From NCBI GenBank assembly GCA_009746045.1, contig RPFO01000053.1, positions 18,501 to 82,500 on the forward strand: a stretch of DNA of 64,000 bases. Direction: 5' to 3'. The translations under genes and the position numbers were made by a program. The notes beneath the pieces are model-generated. The model did not search any database. It saw only the letters and a program-made list of their open reading frames with translations, and was not told the DNA's origin. Position 1 is the first letter of the stretch. Each line of letters starts with the position of its first letter. Positions 35,829-49,466 of this stretch are shown here, piece by piece. Source of the stretch: Mesostigma viride. Lineage: Eukaryota; Streptophyta; Mesostigmatophyceae; Mesostigmatales; Mesostigmataceae.

Positions 35829-35983
35829 ATAGGTTTATAGCTGGGCGTTTGCTTTGGTTTGAGTGATTTCACTCTGCTGTAAGTAATTATATTTTTAATA
35901 TATATATAGGTTTATAGCTGGGCGTTTGCTTTGGTTTGAGTGATTTCACTTTGCTGTAAGTAATTATATTTTTAATACATATA
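35829..35983 (+). repeat. 77-bp tandem duplication in the LINE 3' UTR
   Basis: Two nearly identical 77-bp units (AGGTTTATAGCTGGGCGTTT...TAATTATATTTTTAATA) start at about 35829 and 35906, directly after the endonuclease fragment. Confidence 0.9.
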
Positions 35984-35986
35984 TTC

Positions 35987-36123
35987 ATTGAGAATGATAG
36001 ATTACGGAGGTGAGATAGGCATGCAACATAAGGAAAAACCGGATAACTGGGAGAATAATACATATATATATATATTATGGCATATAAATATATGGCTCAC
36101 CTCCGTAGTTTATCATTCTCAAT
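35987..36123. mobile_element. Foldback element, 137 bp
   Basis: ATTGAGAATGATAGATTACG (continuing GAGGTGAG) at 35987 is inverted at 36096-36123 with one mismatch. The 80-bp centre is A/T-rich with (AT)n. Confidence 0.8.
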
Positions 36124-36274
36124 TAATAGATACACAAAAAATTATAATAACTTACATCAGAGTGAAAGCACCCAGTAAAAAGTGAACAAAACCAACACTA
36201 ACGTAAGAGATACCACGACAAAATAACTACAGCCGGCATGGGACACTCGATCCACACTGCGGAATGAAGTAAAA

Positions 36275-36396
36275 CAGCCTAATAACCGTGCTGCGCCGCA
36301 AAGTCAGCCCGCGTGCGGCGGAGCAAGATATCAGCCACGCATAGCCTGGGTAAGCGCTACCGAATTAAAGGCGTTGGCGCCAGTACGATGTCCAGG
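36275..36396 (-). pseudogene. Inverted copy of the LINE C-terminus
   Basis: The minus strand matches the last ~115 bp of the 35160-35763 fragment (ACCTGGACATCGTACTGGCG ... GGGCTGACTTTGCGGCGCAG) with more divergence and a stop. Confidence 0.7.
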
Positions 36397-36704
36397 TGAT
36401 ATATGTGTGTAGTATATATGGCATAGATATATGGCAGTCCAATACAACTTCCGCAAGTCATGCATCGAATTGGATAAATATTTACACATCGATGACATGG
36501 CGTGGCCTCAATGGCTCATCCTAGCTGAACAGTCAGTGCAGTAGCAGGCGGCCAGGCGCTTCATAGTTGCCCATGCTTGGATACCTACACTCGTAGCTAT
36601 AACTCAAGTGATACGATTGTAACTTCCTAATCTAGTCTAGACTACAGACAGAGGGCGCACAGCACGGGCAGACCTGTGCTAGATGCTTACTGATGAATGC
36701 CACA
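36397..36704. other. 3' flank of the transhydrogenase gene
   Basis: A/T-richer sequence with (AT) patches. No gene or clear polyadenylation signal recognised. Confidence 0.4.
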
Positions 36705-39700
36705 TCAACTCTTGTGGAACATGCCAAGCATGCGCTGGGTGACCACAAACCCGCCTGCGATGTTCATGCTGGCGAGTGCAATAGCCACCGCGTTGAGCAC
36801 GATCGCATCGACGGACCGAGCCTGCCAAAACTTCCAGTCATACCATTGCTCGTGCCGGTATGCGTGGGGCCAGTCATACAAATCCTGTGTCTTGCCACTG
36901 GACACACCCAGGATGCCACCCAGGATGACCATGCCTGCGATTGTATTGGACAAGGACATGAGCGGAGTATATAGCGCGGGGGTCACCCCCAGGATCACCA
37001 GGTACCCCACCCATGACGCGAGCATGAACACCATGTACTGGCCCCCAAACGACTGGGGGGAGAAGATGGCCAGAACCACGATGAGGGCCATGAAGAGGAG
37101 CGGGAAGAGGGCCTGCTTGAGCGAGACCAGGTTGAACACCCGACAGTCCCACACGCTGGGCTTGGCTGCTACGGCATGCGTGGATGCCGACGAAGGGCCC
37201 GGCACACCGGCACGGACCTGAGGTGGAGGACCGACTGCCTTGGGCGGGGGGTAGGTCACCTCCCCCTCATGTGCCACGGTCATGCCCCGGATGACCTCGT
37301 TGCCAAAGTCCACCTTGAAGTTCTTGGCGCCGCCCATCTCCTCCACCAGGTACCAGAGGTTTGTCCCGTACATGGCGCTCGCCTGGGAGGCCATGCGGGA
37401 GGGCAGATCGGCCGCGCCCACGATGGTCACTTTGTCGTTGTACAGGTAGGTCTCACCAGAGCAGGTCACCTCCACGTTGCCCCCCGTGGCAGCGGCCAGG
37501 TCTACAATCACGGACCCGGCCTTCATGGAGTCCACGTGCTCCTTCTTGATGAGAATGGGCGCGCGGCGGCCAGGGATGGCGGCGGTTGTGATGATGATGT
37601 CCACCTCCTCCGCCTGCTCTTGGAACAGCTCCATCTCCTTGGCGATGAACTCGTCCGACATGGCCTGCAGCGTGGCAAAGGGAAGTATAATGTTAATAAC
37701 CATGTTGAGGGCCAACTCCAGGAACCTGATGATATGCAGGTGGATGCACCCAATGTGCCTAGGATCTTGCACACACAAATCCTTTCACTGGGAGGCCACA
37801 GAAGAGGTAGCAATTAATGGTGTGGTGTGGCATGCTGAAAAAGCTGCCCCCTCCTGGGTAGCGGTCACTTGACAGGCTGTAGCTTCTCCCCTGGCATTGG
37901 GATCATCACTCGGACGACCGTCACATACGAAGGCTTGCGTTAACAGTAAGCGGGTAAGCATGGTGGTGGTCATGCCGCATGCATGTGGAGTGCTGCGCAC
38001 CCTGCCAAGCCCCACGAAGCCATAGCCATGTGGCCCGCACGACGGCCCAAAAGACTGTGCACAGCATGCTTAATTTCCGCTTCAGGTAGTGCTTTGCAAA
38101 GATATTGACGTTGGGTAGCCAGGCACTCTGCCCCCACTGCAAAATTGCATCATTCTCTTGCATGCATCATTCTCTGTTAACACTGTAGGAACACAAACGA
38201 ACGTGTGCATCATCCACCCAGCCGTGTGCATCAGCGAACGTGCAAACATGGCAGGGCTCACCCAAAGAAGTGTGTTGATGCAATCATTCCCTCACATTCT
38301 GAACACACTGCGCAATGGTACATGGCCTTGCTCAGCTGTGTGATAAGATCCGGAACATAAGCATGGGATCAACATCCAGAATCAGAATCACTGCAGTAAA
38401 AGGGCATGGCGGCATGCAGCGGCCACGTCGCCGAGCTATTTAGGCAGTTCGAAGAGACGAGGGTGCTGTGGGCATCCCATGGCTATTCTATTTTTGGAAG
38501 TATTTGGTCCCAATGGAAGGAGGGGGGGAAAACATGCGTCCACGAGGGTGACAGACAAACACGAAGATGTGATAGGACATGATGATAAGGCTCGTGAGTC
38601 ACACATGTTATTAGCATTATTGACGTTTGAGGAGTGCGTAGTGGGCATCCACGATCACAAGAGTCCTCGGCCGCGCACTCTCACAGCAACCCCTCCTCTA
38701 CAGCAACTCCTGTCCCCCACCTTTGCGTATCCGCCCTCCCCCGTCCCGTCCTCCTCAAACTCCATGACCAAGAACTCGCCGCCCATCGACTCCACTTGGT
38801 CGCGCGTCTCCAGCCGCGTGTCAAACGCGCGCACGTCCGCTCCCATGGCGTACGCGGTGCCGATGGCCTGCAGGCCCGCCACGCCCGCGCCGATGACCAG
38901 CACCTTGGCGGGCGGGTACTTGCCGGCCGCGGTGATCTCGGGGGTGAAGAAGCGCTGGAAGTGGGACGCCGCCTCCACCACCGCGCGGTAGCTGCGGCCA
39001 GGGTGGACAGTTGTCAGGGCAACCAGGCAGGCAACGGCTTGCAGACTCTACATGCACGTGGCGCATGCTTAAGGGACAGAAAACTGTTTACTGGTCATGC
39101 ACTCAAAAAGCGCATGCTAGGGGGGGAAACTGCACGACAGCCTGGAACAGCCATCTGCGCATGTTCCTGTGCAGCCAACGTTGGCGGGATGGGCCACGCA
39201 TTAGATTAAGGATCACCTACAGTAAACTAACCGCATTGTGACATCCTTCATGAGATGGCCCGCCCTCCATGCAGGTTCGCTAGCTGTAACAACCATCCTG
39301 CGCACGCCCCGCCATCACTGTACGTATACTGCAGGTCAGGAAACGAACCAGCATCCATGTTTCCTGCAGCCCAGGAAAGAACGCAGCTGCTAGCATCACT
39401 TCTAATCAATTGTCAGCGGCTCAGTCCCCCAAATACATTTTGGCAACCAAGACTCCACATCCAAGTTAACAGTGAAGATGCAGATAGAACAATCAAGGAT
39501 CCACGCAGCCATGTCCGGCATTTTTAACCGATGCCTGGCCAGGCCCTGAGATCTGCTGCTCCGATCAAAACAGTTCAGGGCGTACAAGGGCTTAAATACC
39601 ATCTTGCGCCGAAACCAGCTCCTCTTCTGGCTGCTGGAAACACCTGCCATTTCATCAACCCCACCGTGTAAAGAGATCTTCCCCCCCCACACCTTGCGCT

Positions 39701-42700
39701 TATCCCCTCCCATAAATACGTATCGGCCGTTTGCATAGCATCCACCAGCCTGAAATCCTTGATGCCCCCTGCACGCCCCCTTATGCCTATGTATTGCTAC
39801 ACGCGCAACGACACCCACCCCATAATCATAGCAAGTATCCCATGCATCTGTTCCATGGGCCATGCACCCACCCCGCGACCTTGCCCATGGACGACAGCAC
39901 GTCCAGCTTCTGCGCGCGTGAAATGCGGGGGACCGCGTCCATCGCCATGAGCGTGACCCCGCGCGCCGCCGCCCTCTCCAACAAGTCCTTGTTCTGGGCC
40001 GGTCCCACAAAGCTGACCACCACCTGGCCGGGACGGCACAGGTCCAGCTCGTGCCGCTGGCCCTCGTACTCCGTGGGCGCGTTCACCTTGAGGAGCATGT
40101 CGACCTCAGCGCAAACCTCCTCCGGGTTGGCCACCACGGTCGCCCCCACCTCGATGTATGCTGTGTCAGAGAAACCGGCACCCACGCCGGCGCCTGATTC
40201 CACCACCGAGGAGAAGCCCAGCTCGAAGAGACGCTCCACGATGTCGGGTGTCAGGGCCACGCGCTTCTCGTCCTTGGCACGCTCCCTGAGGACGCCCGCC
40301 TGGTGAAACGGATGGAATGATGTGCACAAACGGAACAAGGGCAAGGCTCCAGGTAAAGGTTAAGAATGTGCAGTACATCCACACATGCAGACTGTCACCA
40401 AAGCATATCTTCACCTATCAAAAGTGGATCCGCCCAAAGTGTGTGCTTGTTTGTTTGTTTGTTTGTTTGTTTGTTTGTTTGTTTGTTTGTTTGGTTGGTT
40501 GGTTGGGTGGGTGGCAAAAACCGGTCAGCCCTGTTACGCCGCAGTATGCAATGGCCCCAACCCTTTGGCAGACGACACTACTAGCCCTTTTCCACTAGGC
40601 CATTTGCATTATTATCCCACCTTCATGATCGTTTGCGGCCGATCCTTTTTCTCCTTCACCGCCTTGACCGCTCTCTTGGTCTTGGCGGTGGTCAGGGCAT
40701 GGGCCCCCTTGGGAGCGGCCCGCAACCCCTCCAGCACCGCATCCAGCATCTTCTTGGCATCCCCCAGCAGCATGCGGTTGTTCGGGTACACAAACAGCGG
40801 ATTGTCCACATTGGCGTACCCGGACGCCAGCGACCGCTTCATCACCACCGTGGTCTTGGCCTTCCACACCTTGAGCACCGGCATGCCGTAAATAGCGCTC
40901 GACGGGTCGATTTCGGCCGCAGGGTTCACTGTGTCGTTCGCGCCTATAATGACCACCACGTCAGTCTCGGGAAAGTCAGCATTGATCTCCTCCATCGAAA
41001 ACACGATGTCGTAGGGGATCGACGCCTCGGCGAGAAGCACGTTCATATGGCCCGGCATGCGGCCTGCCACCGGGTGGACCCCAAACCGCGTGGCGACGCC
41101 TTGCGCCCGCAACTCCGCGACCAACTCCGCGACCGCATGCTGTGCGCGTGAGGCGGCCATGCCGTAGCCAGGCACGATGATGACCGACTTGGCCTGTGCA
41201 CACGGGCAGTATAAGTGTATAGATGGTAGCATGAACAATGGTGGCGAAAGTGCTCCTGATGATGACCGACTTGGCCGGTGCAGTAGCAAGGTATTGCTCA
41301 ATTCCCAGTAAACAGGCTGTATAAGTTGTTGCATTTCATTCTCTGAAAACCACTATTGTGGGCTGCATTAACAGTCATTAATGTGGCCTGCCCGCACAGC
41401 ATGGGAGCAGATGCAGAGAGTATGATGATAGAATGTAGAGGTAAAAATGACGAGACGCACCGCCAGTAGCAGCTCTGTCATGCCCTTGGCATCCACATTG
41501 GTCACCTCCCCCTCAAAGGACGAGCCAGCAGGTGCAGCACGCATCGCCGAGTTGTCTCCAAACCCTCCAACGAGCACATGGTAGAGTGACCGGTTCATGG
41601 CGGCGCACATGAAGACAGATAAGATCATCCCTGACGCCCCCACGAACGCCCCTGTGATGATGAGCAGGTCGTTCTGGGTCATGAACCCGGCGAACACGCC
41701 CGCCCACCCCGACAGCGAGTTGAGTACGGAGATGACCACGGGCATGTCGGCGCCACCGATCGCGGCCACAAAGAGGACGCCATAAGCACCCGACAGGCCC
41801 AGCATGGCGAGCACAAGGCCCAGCCCCGCCTTGCTGCCCAACCCGTTGTGGGACGCCAGCACACCAAGCGCGATGATGCCTCCGAACATGGCGGGTATGA
41901 GGATGGAGCGGAAGGGCATGATGTAGGTGCCCTTGATCTGGGGGGGAGGGGGGACACAAGCATCATGCACAGAGTTCATTCGGGCATCGCGCCTTTGACC
42001 ACCGGAAGATGGCATGCCATGCATCGACGACCTTGCGACCACGGGCATGCCATGCATCGACGACCTTGTGACCACGGGCATGCCATGCATCGACGACCTT
42101 GCGACCACGGGCATGCCATGCATCGACGACCTTGCGACCACGGGCATGCCATGCATCGACGACCTTGCGACCACGGGCATGCCATGCATCGACGACCTTG
42201 CGACCACGGGCATGCCATGCATCGACGACCTTGCGACCACGGGCATGCCATCATGCATCGACGACCTTGCGACCACGGGCATGCCATGCATCGACGACCT
42301 TGCGACCACGGGCATGCCATGCATCGACGACCTTGCGACCACGGGCATGCCATGCATCGACGACCTTGCGACCACGGGCATGCCATGCATCGACGACCTT
42401 GCGACCACGGGCATGTCATGCATCGACGACCTTGCGACCACGGGCATGCCATGCATCGACGACCTTGCGACCACGGGCATGCCATCATGCATCGACGACC
42501 TTGTGACCACGGGCATGCCATGCATCGACGACCTTGCGACCACGGGCATGCCATCATGCATCGACGACCTTGCGACCACGGGCATGCCATGCATCGACGA
42601 CCTTGCGACCACGGGCATGCCATGCATCGACGACCTTGCGACCACGGGCATGCCATGCATCGACGACCTTGCGACCACGGGCATGCCATGCATCGACGAC

Positions 42701-45700
42701 CTTGCGACCACGGGCATGCCATCATGCATCGACGACCTTGCGACCACGGGCATGCCATGCATCCACGACCTTGCGACCACGGGCATGCCATGCATCGACG
42801 ACCTTGCGACCACGGGCATGCCATGCATCGACGACCTTGCGACCACGGGCATGCCATGCATCGACGACCTTGCGACCACGGGCATGCCATGCCTTGACGA
42901 CCTTGTGACCACGGGCATGCCATGCATCGACGACCTTGCGACCACGGGCATGCCATGCATCGACGACCTTGTGACCACGGGCATGCCATGCATCGACGAC
43001 CTTGCGACCACGGGCATGCCATCATGCATCGACGACCTTGCGACCACGGGCATGCCATGCATCGACGACCTTGCGACCACGGGCATGCCATGCATCGACG
43101 ACCTTGCGACCACGGGCATGCCATGCATCGACGACCTTGCGACCACGGGCATGCCATGCATCGACGACCTTGCGACCACGGGCATGCCATGCATCGACGA
43201 CCTTGCGACCACGGGCATGCCATGCATCGACGACCTTGCGACCACGGGCATGCCATGCATCGACGACCTTGCGACCACGGGCATGCCATGCATCGACGAC
43301 CTTGTGACCACGGGCATGCCATGCATCGACGACCTTGCGACCACGGGCATGCCATGCATCGACGACCTTGTGAACACGGGCATGCCATGCATCGACGACC
43401 TTGCGACCACGGGCATGTCATGCATCGACGACCTTGCGACCACGGGCATGCCATGCATCGAACGACCTTGCGACCACGGGCATGCCATGCCTTGACGACC
43501 TTGCGACCACGGGCATGCCATGCCTTGACGACCTTGCGACCACGGGCATGCCATGCCTTGACGACCTTGCGACCACGGCCTGGGAAGAGCGCACAAGTCA
43601 CAATGCCCCAGGATGCTGACCGGATGGATGGGCCACCGGAAACCCTTGCTGCCAGAAACGGGCCCATCGGTGCGAGAGCACCATGATCTACGAGGGGGGG
43701 GGATGAGTCGTATGAACCAAGCAGTTCTGCACTGGTTTGTCTACTGTCAGGGCAGAATGGGATGTGTCTAGGTGGCGCGTTCGCGATAATTGTCAGCAGA
43801 TGAGTGCACCCGCGTCCCAACAAACGGAGAAGGCATCTTGGTCATTATTAGCAACGGCGGGGTTGGGCGCCGGGCGGGGTCGACAGGGCATGGAGGACAG
43901 GTAAATGTTCAAGAACACCAGAGGGGAAGAACAACCTGAGCCACACGCACGGTTAGCGAGGCATGGGGGCCCAACTATACCTACTTGTAACACAGGCACC
44001 CAATTCACAGGGTGTTTTGCAGGGTCTTTTGCTCGAACATGGCAAAGCCCAGCCAGCGTGGGCAGTGCATATATGCTTGCAATTGGTTGCGCTTAAAGAG
44101 AAAGCTGTACGCTGCTTGTCGACAGCACACGTCCAAGCCACATTTGGTAATGCTCACCATGCATGAGCAGGACACAACCATAGGTGGATCCACAAGGTCC
44201 AGACCGTAGTCCATGGTCACTATACGCTGCTAATAAACTACCTAGAAGCAGACTGAGGAACCTCAATGCCCAATGTAGTCGAGTGTGCAATAATAATAAT
44301 AAAAAAACCTTTTTCCGGCCATGGTGCTACGAAATACATGCACAGCTGTACCGACTGGATCCACTGCCCCATTCGCCCACATCCATGTGCATGCCCACAA
44401 TCACGTGCATACCAATTACCACACACTGGCAGCCCCCTGGCCGCTTGAGCAGAGGACAACACGACGCCCCCACTCGCAGTACCCTAAATCATGGCACCGT
44501 GCACCATCCCCTGTAGCTTGAGCACACGCCATCCCATAACCCATCAACTTCATTAGCCATCACGCACCATCCCCTGTAGCTTGAGCACACCACACAGTAC
44601 ATGGCTTATTACGTCACTAGCCACCACCCACCATCCCCTGCAGCTTGAGCACGGCAACAATCGACCCCGTGAAGGTGACGATGCCCACCACGATGCCGCT
44701 GAGGTAGAAGATGTCCTGCGCCCCACGGCACACACAAGAGAGCAAGCGAAGGGCAAGTTAGGGGGCAAGGGAGCACAGGAAGACTACCATGTGCCGTGAA
44801 GGTAATTTCAATATTAGGTAGCAGGCAGGACATGTCCTGCGAGGCGGAGGGCAACAGATAGATCAAGGGAGCACAGGGCACACAATTGACCAAGGGAGCA
44901 CAGGGCAAACAATGAACCAAGCGAGCAGCAAGTTGGGGCAGGGGAAGAGGAGGAACACCCCGACAATAAAGTATCAGCCAGGCAGTATTAAGAAGAAGAT
45001 GTGCTGCCCCACACGGTGCGCAAGTGCATGTGTGCGAGAGAAGAGAAACTCGCTCCGGTGTAAGGAAGGCAAAGTGCGCAGGGTGAGGTGTTGATTCCTG
45101 TAGCGTCGCAAAGTGTGAGACAGACAGCGGGAGATGAGCAAGCGCGTCAGAAGAAGACGAAAGGTGGAACGTGTTGTCAGGGAGCAACCAGGCACGCGAC
45201 CACGTGCACCCCTTGGCAACCGGCAAGTGCGTGTGACGATTCAAGGGCACGCACGCGGGTTTGAAGAATTACATACATCAAGGGGTACAGGTGACAGTAT
45301 TCACAGTACCAAACCATTAATTGACGATAGCCAGGGTACATGATGGGATCGTTCCTGGGCTCATGTGGTCGTAGCGGCAGCACGTTCCTATCTATCAATG
45401 CTTATGTCTATCAATCCTTATATCTACCAATGCGATAACCAGCGAAGGCCCGAAGATCGATGTTGTTTATTGTTATCAACGAGTGGTTCCTCGTTCCTAC
45501 TTGCTATAACATTGTTGCTAATCACATTAAGAATACTCACTATCATTATTCATTAAGCTGCTGGCCTGATTCCCCTGATCAATCATTTTCAACGGACATA
45601 TTTAGCAGTATCATCTTAATACCTGTTACAGGTGAACTCCTGGCCACCAATCAGCTCGGCAAACAGTTGGATTAATGCTATGTGAAGAAGATGCCCGAAT

Positions 45701-46412
45701 GCACTACAAGCAGTCACTGCAGACGGTGCTGAAATCACTGCCAGTGGCTATGAACATTTGGCACGGCTGTCTTCCAGTGTGTCTTCTCCAGTGGTTCCGT
45801 ATATACCTGCCCATCCCCCCAAACACGAGGCCAGCGAAGACAGACCAGCAATCTCCACTGAATCCCCTCTCTGACACACGAACAAGACTTAGAACATGAC
45901 CGTATTCCCACCTGGTAGATAATCTCTTCGCTTCCTTTCCCAAGCTGCCCCTGGCGACCTTCTTCCCAGTCGTCGACGAACAGCGCCACGCCCTCCAGGG
46001 TGGCGGCCAGGCCGCCGAAAGCATTCAACAAACCGACCATCTGGGGTATCCCCGTCATTACCACCTTGGCGGACGCGACGGTGGCCAGAATCCCCGCGGG
46101 TACAGCGGCAACGGCTATGATCCAATACCCCCGGCCGAACACGTAATCCGACGCGATAGTTGCTCCTAAGCCAACAGCCATTCCAAGAATGCCATAGATG
46201 TTGCCCATTCGTGCCGTTTCCTGCTGTCCCAGGCCTCGGAGAGACAGAATAAACAGAAAAGCTGCCCCAACGTACAGCAGCTGCAGCCATATCTCACCAG
46301 CCAACTGGTTATTGACGTATGCGGTGGCAAGCTTGTCATTCGCGTCGTCAAGGCTGTCCGCAAACGGGCCTCCGTCGACTGGGGTATATGTATCTTCAAC
46401 GGAAGTCACCAT
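36705..46412 (-). CDS. NNT: Proton-translocating NAD(P) transhydrogenase, single chain in beta-alpha order
   Basis: Exons (minus): 45912-46412, 44632-44715, 41461-41937, 40621-41193, 39872-40299, 38721-38991, 36705-37664. All are GT..AG with consistent phases, giving 1,097 residues from ATG 46412. Residues 1-350 form the beta membrane part ([40 protein letters not shown]). The NADP(H) domain III follows ([41 protein letters not shown]). Then comes alpha domain I for NAD(H) ([48 protein letters not shown]) and the alpha membrane helices ending in exon 7. The enzyme couples hydride transfer from NADH to NADP+ to inward proton flow, usually in the mitochondrial inner membrane. Beta precedes alpha, the reverse of the animal enzyme. 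An upstream exon at 46592-46641 with a start at 46455 for the next would extend the N-terminus in frame (GIVRLGSEGG...), so the start is provisional. Confidence 0.93.
40446..40513. repeat. (TTTG)n tract in a transhydrogenase intron
   Basis: About eleven GTTT units grading into GGTT and GGGT. Confidence 0.9.
41254..41282 (-). repeat. Duplicate of a transhydrogenase 3' splice junction
   Basis: On the minus strand TGCACCGGCCAAGTCGGTCA then TCATCA copies the exon-4 start TGCACAG|GCCAAGTCGGTCATCATC (41193), placed about 70 bp upstream in the intron. The acceptor AG is changed to CG, so this copy cannot splice there. Confidence 0.8.
42011..43579. repeat. 33-bp minisatellite, about 47 copies, in a transhydrogenase intron
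   Basis: The unit is GCATGCCATGCATCGACGAC plus CTTGCGACCACGG. Some copies are 36 bp (extra CAT), others have CTTGTGACC or CTTGAC variants. The length is a multiple of three, so reading frames stay open over 1.5 kb on both strands ([11 protein letters not shown] on plus, [11 protein letters not shown] on minus). The minus frame runs in phase into exon 41461-41937. Confidence 0.97.
44504..44590 (-). repeat. Two extra copies of the transhydrogenase exon-2 splice donor
   Basis: Exon 2 ends GTGCTCAAGCTGCAGGGGATG|GTGGGT at 44632. GTGTGCTCAAGCTACAGGGG followed by ATGGTGCGTG ends near 44564, and the same exon-derived string with ATGGTGCACG lies at 44504-44527. Both are in the downstream intron. Confidence 0.85.
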
Positions 46413-46641
46413 GACGAAGCGACGCGCCAGAAGCTCGCCTGTGGCTTCCAAATTTCTGAAGCAAGCAATATAATGGATAGTGCGAGTCAAAGAAATATTT
46501 TAATATCACCGCAGCGAGCTGCAGGACGCCAGGGCGCTTAGCGTACAATGAAGAAATGGGTGTGATGGCGAATCGGCGCCACTGCTTGTACCTTTCGACA
46601 CAAACGCGATTTCCCCCCTCACTACCCAGTCGGACGATTCC

Positions 46642-47391
46642 CTACACAGACGATGCGCTTATATGTTCCGTTGATGGAGTCCTATGCAGTAGTGGCAGAA
46701 GGCATCAATATTTATCGTTGTAAGAGCAGCGGACATCCGTCATCGTCACTCCCAAGCAACAATGCATGCAAACAAATGCTCACAAATGTATATGTTCGTA
46801 CGTGCGGGAGACACAGCCTACAGCAAATGACAGCTGGTGATAACATGCACATCTATGGCTGTCCATAGCCTGTATGATGTATCCCCAACGTCATCGTCAC
46901 GCGAAGCTCTCCAGCAGGCGCCGAGGGCGTAACTCGCGTTTGCGTCGCGTCGGGATGTCCACACCAGTGTCAGTCATGCTGACGAACGCTTTCCCGCGTC
47001 CCCCGCGCCGACTTCAGTACCGAAATACAGCAGTCAGCCCTACTAGGCATTAATTAACTCATGGACTCCCGCCGGCCGCCGGACCGTCGCGGACGGTGAC
47101 TGAGGCACTGACAATGTTCGCCTGCGTCACATACCTAGCACAAATCCTCGTTAAGTGAGACAAAGTTCTATGCCTGGACGCATGGCGATCCAACGCCGTG
47201 GAAGGACTAGGGTAGTTGTTTGCGAGGAAAGACGCGAAGGCCGCGAGCCGAGTGAGCCGCGTCGGTGCCGGTGGCTACTATCAGTCTCAGTCTAGCCTTT
47301 TATAGCCTGAGGAAGACCTGCATGGAGGGCCGGGAGACGGAGGGTACCAGAAACTGAAGCCGTTTATAGGGAAAACTGAACTGAACTGAAG
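46642..47391. other. Upstream region of the transhydrogenase gene
   Basis: Presumed promoter and possibly a first exon. GC-rich 46880-47330, no confident exon. A 26-residue minus frame (MTDTGVDIPTRRKREL...) has no donor and is not called. Confidence 0.4.
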
Positions 47392-47401
47392 GTTTATAGG
47401 G

Positions 47402-47454
47402 GGTTAATGCTCCGTGACTTCCCAACGGGTGCACGAGTTTAATTAATTCATTAA
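47402..47454 (+). mobile_element. 53-bp LINE tail insertion with target duplication
   Basis: GGTTAATGCTCCGTGACTTC followed by CCAACGGGTGCACG and TTAATTAATTCATTAA matches the last ~50 bp of LINE copy B (52633-52686). It is flanked by direct repeats TTTATAGGG (47393-47401 and 47455-47463). It is an extremely 5'-truncated insertion. Confidence 0.85.
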
Positions 47455-47501
47455 TTTATAGGGAAAACACACACGCACACACATGCACACACTGACACAC
47501 A

Positions 47502-49466
<1,965 letters not shown>

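Noticed and set aside
41368-43823. Very long open frames (up to about 740 codons) of repeated [22 protein letters not shown] or [11 protein letters not shown]
   Set aside because: They come from a 33-bp minisatellite inside a transhydrogenase intron. All frames are open for arithmetic reasons; only the downstream exon is conserved.
46880-46975. Short minus frame MTDTGVDIPTRRKREL as first transhydrogenase exon
   Set aside because: It ends in a stop with no GT donor before it; the 46592-46641 exon is the better upstream candidate.
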